Source: Ascaphus truei (taxonomy: Eukaryota > Chordata > Amphibia > Anura > Ascaphidae). Taken from it: DNA of 64,000 nucleotides. The notes below the pieces were generated by a model. The model had not been told where the DNA came from and ran no database searches. It worked only from the letters and a program-made list of their open reading frames with translations. The translations under genes were made by a program, and so were the position numbers. Positions 10,640-21,981 of this stretch are shown here, piece by piece. Within the stretch, counting starts at the first letter, position 1. Each line of letters begins with the position of its first letter. The DNA is taken from the NCBI GenBank assembly GCA_036426205.1, contig CM071570.1:73749763-73813762 (forward strand), in the 5' to 3' direction.

Positions 10640-11876
10640 GACATATACGTGCTTATCTACTTCCCATAAACACTGGGAGGCTCCTGTCTGGACGCGACGT
10701 CTCTGTTTACGGTTTCTGCAACACGGAAGAAAGACAGGGATTCCCCATTCAGAAGAACTGAGTGATGCGACCAATGACGACACGGGTGACGCCCGCTGCT
10801 CTACCAGGCTGACGGACACTGCAAGCACCACGCCTGAGCCCTGCCCCTGTGTCATGTTCCGTGATGCGATGGGCAACGCATGCCGCGCTACCAGGCTAGG
10901 AGACACTGCACGGACCACGCTCAGGCTCTGCCCCCACGACTTCAAGGGTGATGCGCACCACACACAAGCTACGCGCAGGCTCCGCGCCCCCATGGGTATG
11001 CGAGGGGTTAACGCCATCTGCAATCATTCCTCACCTGCACTTCTCCCCACCCCGGCCTATCAGCGAACTGAATATGTCTAAGGGGCGGTGTTTCTTCATT
11101 ACCCTGCAGCTGTCTGCTATGCTACTATTGACTGTCTGTTGCTTAAATGCTCAGCCAGCCCTGCTGCAAACTGGCTGAGCATAAACTTGTGTTTGTGTAC
11201 TTGTGTTTGCCTCAAACACCCTGTTGCCCACCCATTGCCTTGTCTGAACTTTGTCTTGCTTTCTCACTCCTGTTTGACCTCAGCTTATACCTGGACCTCT
11301 GCTCTTCTCTGACCCTGACTTCGGCTTGTATTGGACTCCCACCTTCTCTACCTCTGGACCCCAGCTACGCACAACGACCATCCGACTTCTATACTCCTGG
11401 ACCCAGTCTACGCACAACGACCATCCGACTTCTATACTCCTGGACCCCATCTACGCACAACGACCATCCGACTTCTATACTCCTGGACCCCGGCTACGCA
11501 CAACGACCATCCGACTTCTATACTCCTGGATCCCGGCTACGCACAACGACCATCCGACTTCTATACTCCTGGACTCCGGATATGCACACAAAGACCATCC
11601 GACTTCTATACTCCTGGACCCCGGCTACACACAACGACCATCCGACTTCTATACTCCTGGATCCCGGCTACGCACAACGACCATCTGATTTCTCCAACCC
11701 CTGACCACGGCGAGAACAACGACCATTCTAACCTCTCCTGTCCCTGACCCGGCTACCCGACCTCCCCTCTGCACTCCGGACTTGGTTGCCTGGTTGCAGG
11801 TCGGTGGTTATCAACATTCCCACCTCAGCCTCGCGGTCCTGTCTTGTTTGTGGTGAACACACGTTACAATATCCAA
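10640..11876. repeat. LTR-like GC-rich block with internal tandem repeats
   Basis: A GC-rich block unlike its AT-rich surroundings. At 10800-10940 a unit of about 95 bp containing CTACCAGGCT ... GACACTGCA occurs twice. After 11190 there is a T/C-rich run of TTGTCTGAACTTTGTCTTG type, then the 43-bp array. The block ends near GGTGAACACACGTTAC at 11876, directly against a truncated copy of the TTAAAG-AGCAATC family. This composition resembles frog retrotransposon LTR or leader sequence, but I cannot define both ends. Confidence 0.35.
11365..11710 (+). repeat. Tandem array, 43-bp unit, about 8 copies
   Basis: Units begin CTACGCACAACGACCATCCG at 11365, 11408, 11451, 11494 and 11537, then a variant near 11580, then 11625 and 11668. 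The sixth unit carries an inserted base, shifting the register from 43 to 44-45. Because 43 is not a multiple of three, all three forward frames stay open and encode the same peptides in rotation. That explains the three overlapping long frames here without a gene. Confidence 0.93.
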
Positions 11877-12326
11877 CGTGTTTTTTTTTTTCCAGTTCTG
11901 TAGTATTAGATAATGCTTACATCTTTTTTATTTAATTCAACTCATTTTTAATGGGGCTCAATATACTGAGCATCCATGGATTTCTATGCCAGGTTTAGCA
12001 CACTTCACCAGCAGTGCAAGCTATTTGCAACACTTTGTGATAATTTGTTGCCAATATTCCCAGTTGTTTGAGCTGCAAACGGTAATAAATAATGTTACCT
12101 TAGTAATATAAGGATACATGGTAGCTGCTGAGCTGCACTGACTGAAGGATAGATTGAAACGGAAAGGCAGCCATTTAGTGAACCCTGGGAAGCGGGATCT
12201 TTGCTGACTGATCATGGAAGAACGAATCGATCAGCGGCTTAGGTAATTAGTTTTCAATAAATGTAATCAAAGGCTGGATATATAAAAAATAAAAAAATAA
12301 AGGGTATCTTAGATTGCCTCTTTAAG
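11877..12326 (-). mobile_element. TTAAAG-GAGCAATC family element, copy 3
   Basis: The minus-strand copy starts at 12326 with CCTTAAAGAGGCAATC and runs through the family core to an end near 11877, with AATATCC against the GC-rich LTR-like block. The outermost bases of this terminus are missing, so the block was probably inserted into, or rearranged with, this copy. Confidence 0.75.
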
Positions 12327-12780
12327 GCATGAATCACTATATTTAACGTATGAAATATATATTACTGTCAGCAGTTCATTGTGGTCCTAGGTGAGACCTT
12401 TTCACCACTTCACTAGCAGAAGCATTGCAGCAGTGGAGGTTAAAACATTGCGGTGTAGAAATAGGTAATTACTGCGCCTTCATTTTGGTTGTACCTGAAA
12501 CTGAACGATCCTGTCCTTATAGTGCTGATTGATGTCTTTCTTCAGGCAGATAGAAGTGTAGTTACACAATTACTGGGGGCACTAATGTGCACCTGCTAAA
12601 GGAAACACTGCACAGCTGTGGTACAGCAATTTAGGGAGTGATTAGTGATTTTTGTTTTAAAGTGCCGCATGAACTGCCTCCTTAATGTGTTAGAACTGCC
12701 CATAGGGTATGTTCCTAATTCAACCTGGATGCTGGTTGCTACTTTCACCTAAATAATTGCTACATTACATTTGTTTATAC
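12327..12780. other. Unassigned sequence
   Basis: AT-rich, with no supported gene or repeat family. Confidence 0.4.
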
Positions 12781-12785
12781 AGTAG

Positions 12786-12984
12786 CAGGGGTCTCAAACC
12801 CAGTCCTCAATGACCACCAACAGGCCAGTTTTTATGGATATCCCTGCTTCAGTACAGATGGCTCAATCAGTGGCTCAGACTTTGACATTGACTGAGCCAT
12901 TGATTGAGCCGCCTGTGCTGAAGCTGGGATCACCATAAAAGGTGACCTCTTGGTGGCCCTTGAAGACTGAGTTTGAGACCCCTG
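12786..12984. mobile_element. Palindromic hAT-like MITE
   Basis: CAGGGGTCTCAAACCCAG at the left and CTGAGTTTGAGACCCCTG at the right are near-perfect inverted repeats. They continue inwards through CAGTCCTCAA and GGCTCAATCAGTGGCTCAG to a centre near 12886. GTTTATA lies on both sides and may be part of the target duplication. A relative sits at 55085-55205 and, inverted and noisier, near 36312-36470. Confidence 0.75.
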
Positions 12985-12989
12985 GTTTA

Positions 12990-13370
12990 TAGTACAGTAC
13001 TGTATGTCTTAGTCGGGGCCCATAGCATCTTCCTTTACAGATAAAATCAGTTCTAAAAATTCTGTACTAAAGAATCAAGAATTTAAATCCCTATCATTAC
13101 TATTAATGTAAACAATAAACAATTGGAACAGCTTCCTAAAAAAATATTTGGGAATGGAAAAAAAAATTACTTTCAATTGCTATAAAGACAAACAAAATGT
13201 TCAAACAATACACTAGAAAAAGCCTCTAAGTGCACGTGGGACTAGGAAGCACCATCCATCCTCTAAAATGGCAAACATCCCAATGAGAAAATAAGTCCCC
13301 GCACTAGTATAGCCAAAAGTAGAAAAACAATTACATTTATTGTAATTTATCATAGAGCTTGATAAAGGGT
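12990..13370. other. Unassigned sequence
   Basis: No gene. At 13348-13366 a GCTTGATAAAGGGTC string resembles the start of the hammerhead-like motif, but no GAAACGCGT follows. Confidence 0.35.
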
Positions 13371-13374
13371 CATT

Positions 13375-13602
13375 GTAAAGTAAAGACACTGACTGGCACT
13401 GGGAACCGGTTCAATTCCCGGTGTCAGCTCCTTGTGACCTTGGGCAAGTCACTTTATTTCCTTGTGCCTCAGTCACTTAAAACATAGATTGTAAGCTCCA
13501 CAGGGCAGGGACCTGTACCTGCAAAATGTCTCTGTAAAGTGCTACGTAAAACTAGCAGCGCTATACAAGAACAAACTATTATTATTATTATTATTATTAT
13601 AA
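13375..13602 (+). mobile_element. CORE-SINE (MIR-like)
   Basis: A tRNA-related head carries a good RNA polymerase III B box (GGTTCAATTCC at about 13409). The vertebrate SINE core follows (GTGACCTTGGGCAAGTCACTT). The tail is GATTGTAAGCTCCACAGGGC ... AAGTGCTACGTAAAACTAGC, ending in an ATT microsatellite. This order matches CORE-SINEs of the MIR type, which are mobilised by L2-like LINEs with a related tail. Confidence 0.85.
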
Positions 13603-13981
13603 TTTCCTGAAACATTGCTTGTTTGCTATTGTTTCCTGCTGCCTGCCTTACTGAATGAATTAAAGTATGTTTTTTTAAACTTTTGGATATAATAGTGCTG
13701 TGGTCTTATCTTTTCATTGTGATGATTACTATTAATGTAAGTCCAAAAATATTTCATAAATGATTCTTCTCCCTCCCAATTGATACGTGGGTCATCAATA
13801 TCCTGCTCATAGAGAAACAGATTTGCCCTCAAGCAGGTTTTCTGACAGATATACAGAGCTTCCCAATATCCCATAAAGAGATTGACTTAACAAGGCGCAA
13901 TTCTGGTTGCCATCTCTGTCCCACAAGTCTGAAGAGAGCCCCATAGTGTTAAAATAATTGTGCTTTACACTGAATCCTTTA

Positions 13982-14304
13982 GGCCGTGTCCATGGTGAGC
14001 GCACGGCGCGATCAAAACGCCGTGCCTCTATGAGGCAGGCCTTAGAGTGCGTGACCGCGCATGCGATGAGAAGCGCCGGCGCTCGCGATCCATGAGCAGA
14101 CAAATAAATGCGTTACTGTCGCCCGGCGGCCGGGTCACGTGAGCGGTTCACCCAATGAGGGCAAACCAGCTCCGTGATGTCACAGTCACGCCTCCCCGTC
14201 GTGTCTACCCCATGGCCACTAATCTCTCCAGCTACAGGCGCGTGATGCCACAAGCACGGTCACATGGACGCATGGTCACATGGACGGTCACCATGGACGC
14301 GGCC
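13982..14304. mobile_element. Harbinger-type MITE, 323 bp
   Basis: The inverted ends are GGCCGTGTCCATGGTGAGCG and GGTCACCATGGACGCGGCC, flanked by the trinucleotide TTA at 13979-13981 and 14305-14307. A TWA duplication with GGCC...GGCC ends suits the PIF/Harbinger group. The interior is CpG-rich. A larger relative is at 58875-59543. Confidence 0.8.
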
Positions 14305-14307
14305 TTA

Positions 14308-15040
14308 CTCAGAAATTATTTTCTTTAGTGGGCATATTAATGAATAAGATACCTAAAGAGAAAGGTAAGTAGTACCCCTTAGCATACTAATTGCTACATG
14401 TTTGCCCCTTGTCCAACTATACATTGCACATAATATGTATTTGAAATAAATAAACTAAACATATACTCAGTACTAAGGTAAATAAATGCAGCTTAGTTAT
14501 GTTATGTACCTTCTCTTCAGTAAAAATTGGCTCTATTATCCCTGAATACGTGTTCAAAACGTCTTCACGAATTCATTAAGCTTCTGTTAGGAGAATTTGT
14601 TGTTAATAATATGGTGCAGAAAAATAGTGATCTCACACTAACTGTATAATTTACATAAAGGGCTAAGATGTTGAGCAATCAGCACTAACTCTGTGATTGT
14701 TTGCCAAATGCAATGCATTGCCGTTTTTTGTGCTGCAGCGTAGATACCCAATGGGGTTCTTCACTAACAAGGCAGTAACACCGTTGTTGCATATTAAATA
14801 GGGGCCAGTAAATGCCATGAAACTGTTGCAATACTGTAACAGTGGTTAGAGCTGCAGTATCAAACAGTTAAGCAGTAATCCAGATATTTCCAAAAATGTA
14901 TGATTAGCCAGTAGCCACAGCACTAGAGCACTTCAAACCTCAACACAGACAAAGAATTCTTGGGGCCATCAAGTTCAAGGTTCAAAGAAGTCCATCTCCC
15001 TTACACAGACCTCCTTTGCTCTTTCAGTTTGCCTAATTTT
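14308..15040. other. Unassigned sequence
   Basis: AT-rich with no supported feature. Confidence 0.4.
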
Positions 15041-15049
15041 AAATGCTAG

Positions 15050-15560
15050 TCTCTATAGTCCAGACTAACAGGAGTGGAGTGATTCAGCAGCTCTGCCTGG
15101 TTCCATTCTTTATAGAGAAGGGTTTGAATAGGTACCGAGAAACTTTTAATGTGGCTGTTGGAGCCGAATACATGGCTCTGATACCATTGCTGAAATGTGG
15201 GCCCAGTCCAACCCTGGTTAATACCTGAAGCATAAAGGGTCAGATAACCCTATCAAAGGCCTTCTTGGCATCTAATCATAGAATAACCACAGGAGTTAAC
15301 CTTGCATTACAGTTGTGTATAATATCTGTGATTTTTCGGTTATTATTTGCAGCTTTGCTCTCTGTGACGAATCCCAGATTGGATGTATTAAGGTCCCTAA
15401 GACCGTGTTCAATCTGGTTGCAGGATTTTAGCCAATATCTTGATATCTGTGTTTCTCAGGGAAATTGGCCGATAACGTAGGGCATAGAGCAGGGTTCTTG
15501 CCATCCTAGTTAAAGCTATTTCGAAAATAAGTCAGTATTGATTTAATACTTCACTCTAGA
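15050..15560 (-). pseudogene. L1/Tx1-type LINE reverse transcriptase fragment
   Basis: The minus strand from about 15510 downwards encodes the palm start typical of L1-like reverse transcriptases. There is an ISL(R)NTDIKILAKIL-like segment (about 15480-15420). A segment matching the search-and-bind region follows, then DAKKAFDRV-like sequence near 15270-15240, with stops and shifts. Further down, an IKNGTRQGCP-like segment is broken near 15100. Several frameshifts and stops make it inactive. It differs clearly from the CR1 copy (NTDIKILAKIL rather than VPQDWR ... NYRPV), so it is a separate lineage. Confidence 0.7.
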
Positions 15561-15564
15561 GGTT

Positions 15565-17020
15565 GCAGCTATTTATATCCCAGAGCCAGAAACTTAATAG
15601 ACAATGGGTGAGAATCATACATACTGTACCAACACTGAAGATAAAATTGGAAACAGCCTGTTCCTTTGCGTACACACTGCTGGTTAAGTGTGCTATACCT
15701 TGTTTTTTTCCTTATAGGAATGCTAGCTGTAGAAACTGTGTGGACTCTGTGGATCTGCTATATGTTATTTAGGGAGTGACCTCTGCTGCTCATATTCACC
15801 CACTCCAAAATTAAATGAAACCGAGTTCTGTTAGGTCCCTTTCCCCAGGCATTAAAGTCTGAAGGTTACTGAATAAGGGAACGAGTGTGAAAGATAGAAG
15901 GAAGAAGAAGGGGAAGAATAGGGGAGTGAAAGAAAAATAGGTAGATATTTGCATACAGTAGTTGAAAATGCCAAGGGGTAGATCCACAGAGCTTCACTAA
16001 TGACGTAATGAGATGTTAACTCCAGTTAACATCTTGTTAAGTGCTAATGAGGATCTTCACAGCTCAATAAAGATACATTAAGTGCTATTTTCAGCCGTAA
16101 CGAGCCCTTGTGTTACTATGAAGGATGTTAGTGCTAATGATATGCAAAAGAGGTGTTCCTATCTTACAATGCCTACTTATCGAGCCCCATTATCGGTAAT
16201 GCAAGCATTTAACGTTGAGTTAGGTCATAGCTAAATTTGGCGTTACTCAGATGCAGACCCTGAAATAGGACTTTTACTGAGTCTGGATAAGTGTAAGACC
16301 ACAGTTAGGTATGATTTGTTATCATGTTGCTATACACAGGGTTCTTTTTGTCTTCTGTCTTCTCTTTTTTAATTAAACACCTATTCAGGGTCTCCATGGA
16401 AGTAATGCCCCCTTTGGGTAAGACAGGTTTAACGCCATGTTATTTAAAGCTAACGCAAGGTAGTGCTAACTTCACATGGCATTAAGCCTTTGCTAATGAG
16501 ATCAACAGCTATTGTTTTTACGTATATTTCGCTTTGTGGATATCACAAACGAAAACTAATGGATGTTACCTATTTAGGTAACGTCATGTTACTAGCCCAA
16601 ATTTAATGGAGCTATGTGTATTTAACCCCAATTGTTTTAACCTGCCATTTTTGGCACATTAAAATTATATTTTTTTATGTTACTATTACTGTGCTCATCA
16701 TAAGGCATACAGACCAGACTGGCCTTCCCCAGGAGAAGGGGCAAAAAATGCAAAATGCTGCGACTTCGGGAAAGGTACCAGTTGCAGATACCTGCTGACT
16801 CCCATCATCATTAATCCCTCCTGCTGGGTATAGCTGCGAGACTGTGCCGCAGCAATGGGAAACATCAAACTATTATTTATTTTGGAAATTCCTTTGGCCT
16901 ACTAAAATGTCGTTGCAATAAGGGATACATGACTATGCTGTATTCTTACAAACTACTTTTAGTGTAAATGATATTATAGTAAATGTGCTATCCTGTCTAC
17001 ATTAGATCTTTTCTTTTTAC
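15565..17020. other. Repetitive-looking but unassigned sequence
   Basis: Between about 15975 and 16620 many short strings recur (GTTAAC, TTAACATC, GTGCTAATGA, GTTACT). Near 16025 AACTCCAGTTAACATC forms a small hairpin. This looks like an old DNA transposon, but I cannot pair its ends. No gene is supported. Confidence 0.3.
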
Positions 17021-17021
17021 A

Positions 17022-17345
17022 TGTAGCCCCCCTTTGGGACTACTATATCATTTAATGGGTTAACTGTGTGGGCTCAGGTTTCTTCCCTCCCCATCATGTG
17101 AGGTAAGATTACTATGCAGAAGGGATTGCCACTCCCTAATATGTTGTGTGACAGTGATGTCACCATAGGGAGACACAAAGGTGTATATATAGCTCCATCC
17201 AATGTTCTAGAATCAGTTTCTTCAGAGATCAGATTGGAGCCTCACAGTGAGTTCTGTAAATAGATGTGTGTATAGTTGTGTATTAAGAAGTGTCTTGTCA
17301 CCCTTCTTTTTTTTCAGTTTGGAAATGTGCCCTTTAAGTAAGGAC
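17022..17345 (+). repeat. Possible solo LTR fragment
   Basis: The sequence starts TGTAGCCCCCC. It contains a TATA-like box (TATATATAG about 17184-17192) about 160 bp in, and continues through a T-rich stretch to about 17345. The TGTAGCCCC start is shared with 63683. The far end and target duplication were not found, so the LTR call is tentative. Confidence 0.28.
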
Positions 17346-17744
17346 CAGTAGTAATGATTCAAGTTTGTTCTCACTATTGAATAGGAGGAAGAATGCTTTT
17401 AGTTAGGAGTTCTTGGCATAGTAACTCCAGAGTATGTTTTGATCGCCCCAACCAGAAAGCCCCTAGTGCAATCCTAATCACATACAGTAGGTATGGAAGA
17501 AGTATGCGGTACATAGTTCACATGTTCCTAAATCTGAAGCCTTAAGTATATTCCAGGAAAGACCTATCAGATATGGGACATTACTAGCTCTATGCAAGAC
17601 ACTGCCAATTTAACCGTTACTACGGATAATATGTGTAAGTACCTCCCCAGTGTAGGGGCGAGAGCTACAAAGGGGATAAAGCTCAGAGTATTATGTTTTG
17701 CCATGAGTTTCTGTCAAGTTTCTATTTTTAGAGTCTGTGACATC

Positions 17745-17917
17745 ACACAAGCCCTGTGGCTAGCAGGTAGGGAATTGGTTCTAGCATATTCCTGGGTTCG
17801 ATTCCTGCATGTGTATTATATAAAATGTATTCATGTTCAACTCCCACATGGTGTAGGGGTGTGTGTATGTGTCTGTTAGCAATAAAGCATTGAATGTTTA
17901 AAAAAATAAAAAAATTC
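17745..17917 (+). mobile_element. tRNA-derived SINE
   Basis: A B box matching the pol III consensus (GGTTCGATTCC at about 17796) lies downstream of an A-box-like TGGCTAGCAGG at about 17757. A body of about 90 bp and an A-rich tail (AAAAAAATAAAAAAA) follow, ending near 17917. A 22-bp string, CCACATGGTGTAGGGG..., appears both inside (17845) and just after the tail (17919), so a second partial copy or local duplication abuts it. Confidence 0.65.
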
Positions 17918-17984
17918 CACATGGTGTAGGGGGTGTGTGTGTCATGTGACCCTCCTCTGCACACAAAAGTCTACTGCAGCCTGA

Positions 17985-18045
17985 AGCAGGGAGAGCTGCA
18001 GAGAGGAGAGAGCTGCAGAGAGAAGAGAGCTGCAGTCTCATTCTG
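17985..18045 (+). repeat. Short tandem repeat GAGAGCTGCAGA
   Basis: Three to four imperfect copies of AGAGCTGCAGAGAG in a row, with PstI-type CTGCAG cores. Confidence 0.8.
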
Positions 18046-18320
18046 TGGACCACGTTATAACGGGGGTCAGCTGTAGATGCATATAATAATCTTAATCAAT
18101 ACAAAAGAACTTGGATAAAATTACTTTTCATTCACTAGGGTCTAAACAAATATGAATATAAAGACCACTGATAGGCAATCACAATTCCCATCAGTGCTGC
18201 ATGCTTGATGATTCAGAGAAAGTACATTTTAGCACATTTAGGCACAAGTATCAGAAGATATATATACGGACTCAAAAATCTAGCATTTCGAACAGTAAGG
18301 AAAATAAAATAATGGCTAAT

Positions 18321-18629
18321 CAAATGTAACGGATATTCCACCCCACCCAATCTCATATGTAGTGTGGTTTGGAGCGCTGCTGAGATAGACCTGGGTGCCC
18401 TGTTTACATTTTTCTAAATGTGCTATTTTTGTTCGCCATGAAGAAGTCACGTGCTGATTTCCCGCCCGCGCGGGAAAATGTTGCAGACGTCCGGCTTGGG
18501 GGGAAACCCTAAACCCTAAGCCCCCCGCCAACTGAATAACTCTGTGCCGAGCCAGAGTCACTTAATGAAAGAGTGTGCTGCCCAAATGTAACGGATATTC
18601 CACCCCACCCAATCTCATATGTAGTGTGG
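18321..18629. repeat. 47-bp exact direct repeat, 262 bp apart
   Basis: The 47 bases at 18321-18367 (from CAAATGTAACGGATATTCC to CATATGTAGTGTGG) recur exactly at 18583-18629. Between them lie a GC-rich hairpin (CCCGCCCGCGCGGG about 18461) and a short telomere-like AACCCTAAACCCTAA string. The two copies diverge immediately on the right. This may be a tandemly arranged LTR start (TGTAACGG), or a duplication bounding an insertion. Confidence 0.85.
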
Positions 18630-20445
18630 GTGAGTAGAACATGTGGTGTTACCGGTGTGGTGCGTATACCTGTAGGCTCACAGGAGGTCTGAGCCTCCGC
18701 TAATGAGAGCCTGGGGTGAATCTTCTGGAACGGATCTTCTTCAGCGCCTCCACCTATGTAGGATTCTAGGGAAATGTAGAATGACCCTACATAGGAACCC
18801 AATAAGGGACTACACACACAATGATTATATAACTAACTAATGACTTTACTTATGAACATGTAATAATACCTTGTGTCCCTCTCACGAGGAGACACTAACA
18901 GTGACGTCTCGCAGGACGATTCCCCGACACCCGGTGATCCCACCCAGTGTCCCAAGAACCCCACCCAATGTCCCGTACTCCTACAGAGATAGTCACTGGG
19001 TGACTGCGCAGTCACTATATGAATAGGCCTGTTGGTGCACTTATACGTTAGAGATACCTTCCGAGCACTCCGATGCTCGGGTCTGCAACTGTCTTCTAAA
19101 AGGGTCAGACGTCCGTCTGATCCTATCCAGGTACTTCTGCCGTGGACCCCAACGAGGGTCCCACCGCTTCACGGGAACACAACAGTCTCTTGGTACAGCA
19201 ACCGAACCACAGGAACAGCCACGCCGCTATCCCTGTCTATCCTTAACTAATCCTAACGTGACAGGAACCCTAACCTAGGGCCTGTCTCTGATGAACCGCA
19301 ACCTGGGGTGGCTTAGGGGAAATCTCCTAGGGCCTGCGGAGTAATACCCTGCCCCACTCCCCTAGCTACCCAGTCCCTAACTGTATCTACTACTACTACT
19401 AGATACTCCTAACAGCCTAACGCACCTGCAGCCGACACACAGCTCACACTGTCAGCCTGCAGGGATGCACACACGCTGCACACACTGCGCCCAGCACATG
19501 CAGCACAACACACACAGAACGGTACACACCATTCACTGGAGAGGGAGAGTCTATCTGGGACCTAAGGGGTTAATAGTATTCCTACTCCCCTAACGAGGCC
19601 CAGTCTTGACTCCCACTAACAACCGACTAACCTGAGTGACCCGCAGCAAACACACTGCACACACTGTGCCTATTTGCCAGTGCGCACAGCACTACCCGCT
19701 GTGGCACTGCCAAACCTGCACCTTACACACACTAAGGGTGACCTCCCTATCTAGGGCCGTCCCTTATCAGTTACCCACTAACCTGGTGGGGAGTTGGGGC
19801 CTACCTGGAGGGTGAGGGTACCTATCAGGATGCAGGAGCTGCACTCACTCCCCGCATCCTTCCTTCCCCTTCAGCTCCTCTGCTCCAACTGACGTGACTC
19901 ATGCAAAGCCCGGGAAAATGTATCTCTTTCCTCCAGGGCAGTCCTGCAGCCCTATTGGCTCCTATCAAGCACCTGGTGCCTGCCTCGCTATGCCTCATGG
20001 GAATTGTAGTCCCGAGGCCCCTACAATAACATTGAGGCCGCGTGCGTGCCTTCCCTCTGCCTACACAAACCTGTAATGGCCGCCGCAACCTCTCACTAAC
20101 TTCCCTTACTCTCGCGCGACTCTCCAGCGCCTTCCCTGCCCTCACGCAACTGTTCCCTGGCTCTAGGGTTCTCCCTGCGCATGCGCGAGCTAACTGGGCC
20201 GCCTGGGACTCACTGCGCATGCGCGAGTTGAAGCGCAATGGCGGCGCCCTGTGCAAGAGCCGCCGGAGATCTCCTGCACTCCGGCGAGCTCCCTCCTCGG
20301 CCCCCACCCTCCTGAATGGCCGTCGGGTTTGCCGCTTGCCTCTGGCAGTACCCGACAGCGTCCGTGGCCACGGAGGCTCCCTGGGGGGTCGAGGAGGGAA
20401 AAAGGTGACCTGGCTACACAAACATAAACCAGATCGTTTTAAAAG
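18630..20445. repeat. Long GC-rich repeat, probably a retrotransposon LTR or leader
   Basis: The block becomes CpG-rich rightwards (about 20020-20410). It contains CTGCGCATGCGCGAG twice (about 20176 and 20213), a match to the NRF-1 palindrome. It ends near GGTGACCTGGCTACA at 20416. The stretch GAGCCTGGGGTGAATCTT ... CAGCGCCTCCACCT at 18706-18755 is shared with 63766-63813. The open frames of 141 and 198 codons on opposite strands reflect high GC, not genes. Confidence 0.4.
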
Positions 20446-20449
20446 TGGT

Positions 20450-21280
20450 TTCCCTTTGGATCAATAAAACAATGAATTTAACATATTAATTGTGCCTGGA
20501 AACAGAGGAATGTGAATATAAATGATAAATGATGAAGATTTGTGATCATGTAGAATACAGAAAAATGCCCAGGAGTCTCAGGACAGAAAGTTAATACTAG
20601 GAGCAATGTTACAGTCTAAATGATATTGTGAGAGGCATATAGGGGCCTATGTACTAATAGAATATTTGTAATTTTCTTGCAACAATATTGTAGTGCTAAA
20701 AAGTAGTAAAAAAAAGAAAAAACTTATTGAAAAAAGCCTGGTATTTATAAAGGTTGTTATATGATTTGTTAGATATGACTCTAGAATCCGTGGCTGCAGT
20801 GGAATCACTGTACAGGGTATGTAAGAGATAATGGTAAAAGCAGGGTTGCAAACTTATCTGAGACATGAGAATGCGCAGACAAGTGATATTTTTATTTGCT
20901 AGGTATGAGTCAAAATTTGTTGTCTGAAATTGCATTTGACGCATTGGGTCGTATTGCCTATCTGCCTCATATTTAAAATAGCCATACTATAAATACATAA
21001 CATTTTGATAATGTATACAATGAGACATCCCACCTGTGTCAAAATATGTTTTCCGTTGTGATATAGCAACTTAAGCACTCCTAATTCGCTAACAATATAC
21101 AGTAAACAGACTTTTAGGATTTATTAACAAACACGCAGATACCCAGCAAGCTCTCAGAAACCCCCCAAAATTACCACAAAATATATATATTATATAAGTG
21201 TCAAAAGGAGTGCTACTGGGTGTGGCTAATTGTATAAAACAAGAAACAAAGAAGTCCAGAGCAACATCCAATGTGACAAA
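20450..21280. other. Unassigned AT-rich sequence
   Basis: A stretch near 20810-20860 (GGTATGTAAG ... GGTTGCAAACTTATCTGAGACATG) resembles the repeat at 51540-51600 (TTAGACAGGTCTGCAACCC, inverted or rearranged), so a fragment of that frog repeat is likely. Nothing else is recognised. Confidence 0.35.
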
Positions 21281-21283
21281 AAT

Positions 21284-21559
21284 ACACAGTGAAATACCTA
21301 TATATCTCTAGAAAAAGGGTAATTTAGTTAACCTTTTGGCCAAAGCATATAAGCCTGTGAGCCACTCAAGGCATGACGACCATAATATTGCAGGTCCTAA
21401 ACACTGATTAAAATCCTTATTTACCTGTAAACAGTTACTGTTTAGGACCTGCGATATCATGGTCATGCCTTGAAAGTGGCTCGCAGGCTTACACGCTTTG
21501 GCCAAAAGGTTAATTAAATGACCCCTTTTTCAAGAGATATATAGGTATTTCACTTTGTA
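21284..21559. mobile_element. Palindromic MITE, about 275 bp
   Basis: The left arm, from ACAGTGAAATACCTATATAT inwards to GCAGGTCCTAAACA (about 21286-21405), is mirrored by the right arm (about 21435-21559), ending ATATAGGTATTTCACTTTGT. The loop is about 30 bp. The arms are roughly 120 bp with a few mismatches and no coding sequence. The superfamily is not clear because the target duplication is not obvious. Confidence 0.8.
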
Positions 21560-21981
21560 GGATTTATGCAAGGTTATACTTGATGTCTAATTTTTACACA
21601 GCTTTGACGCACATATAGTATACAAATTATATTTGTACATATTATTAGCATCAGTGCGTCATGGGCAATTCTTAACACCTGTTTGTGCCAACCTCACGCA
21701 GACAAAAGTTAGTACATATACGCACACGCAATGTACTTTAAATGCCAACTATTCCATGTGCGATTCTTAATACATAGACCTCAAAGTGTCTGTAAAATAA
21801 ATACATTAAGATTATAAGTACTGCTGTAAGAAAGATTGATCCTTCCCTCAACATTGCCACGAGTCTTAAAAACATCAGAGACCGAAGGTTGCATGGGAAC
21901 CTTCTGACACTGAAATTGTTAATACTGAAGTTTGCATGACAACAAAACGCAACAGAAATTTTCAATAAATCAATGACTTAC

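Noticed and set aside
11147..11704. 185-codon open frame as a gene
   Set aside because: It is read-through of the 43-bp tandem array. Equivalent frames exist in the other two registers.
18500..18520. Internal telomere repeat
   Set aside because: Only about two AACCCTA units; too short to call a telomeric tract.
20020..20410. CpG-island promoter of a host gene
   Set aside because: The block is part of a longer repeat shared with the right end of the window, and no first exon or splice donor with coding sequence was found.
19825..20467. 198- and 141-codon frames on opposite strands
   Set aside because: They overlap in a CpG-rich repeat where stop codons are rare. The composition (Arg, Pro, Ala, Ser) is that of GC-rich noncoding DNA.
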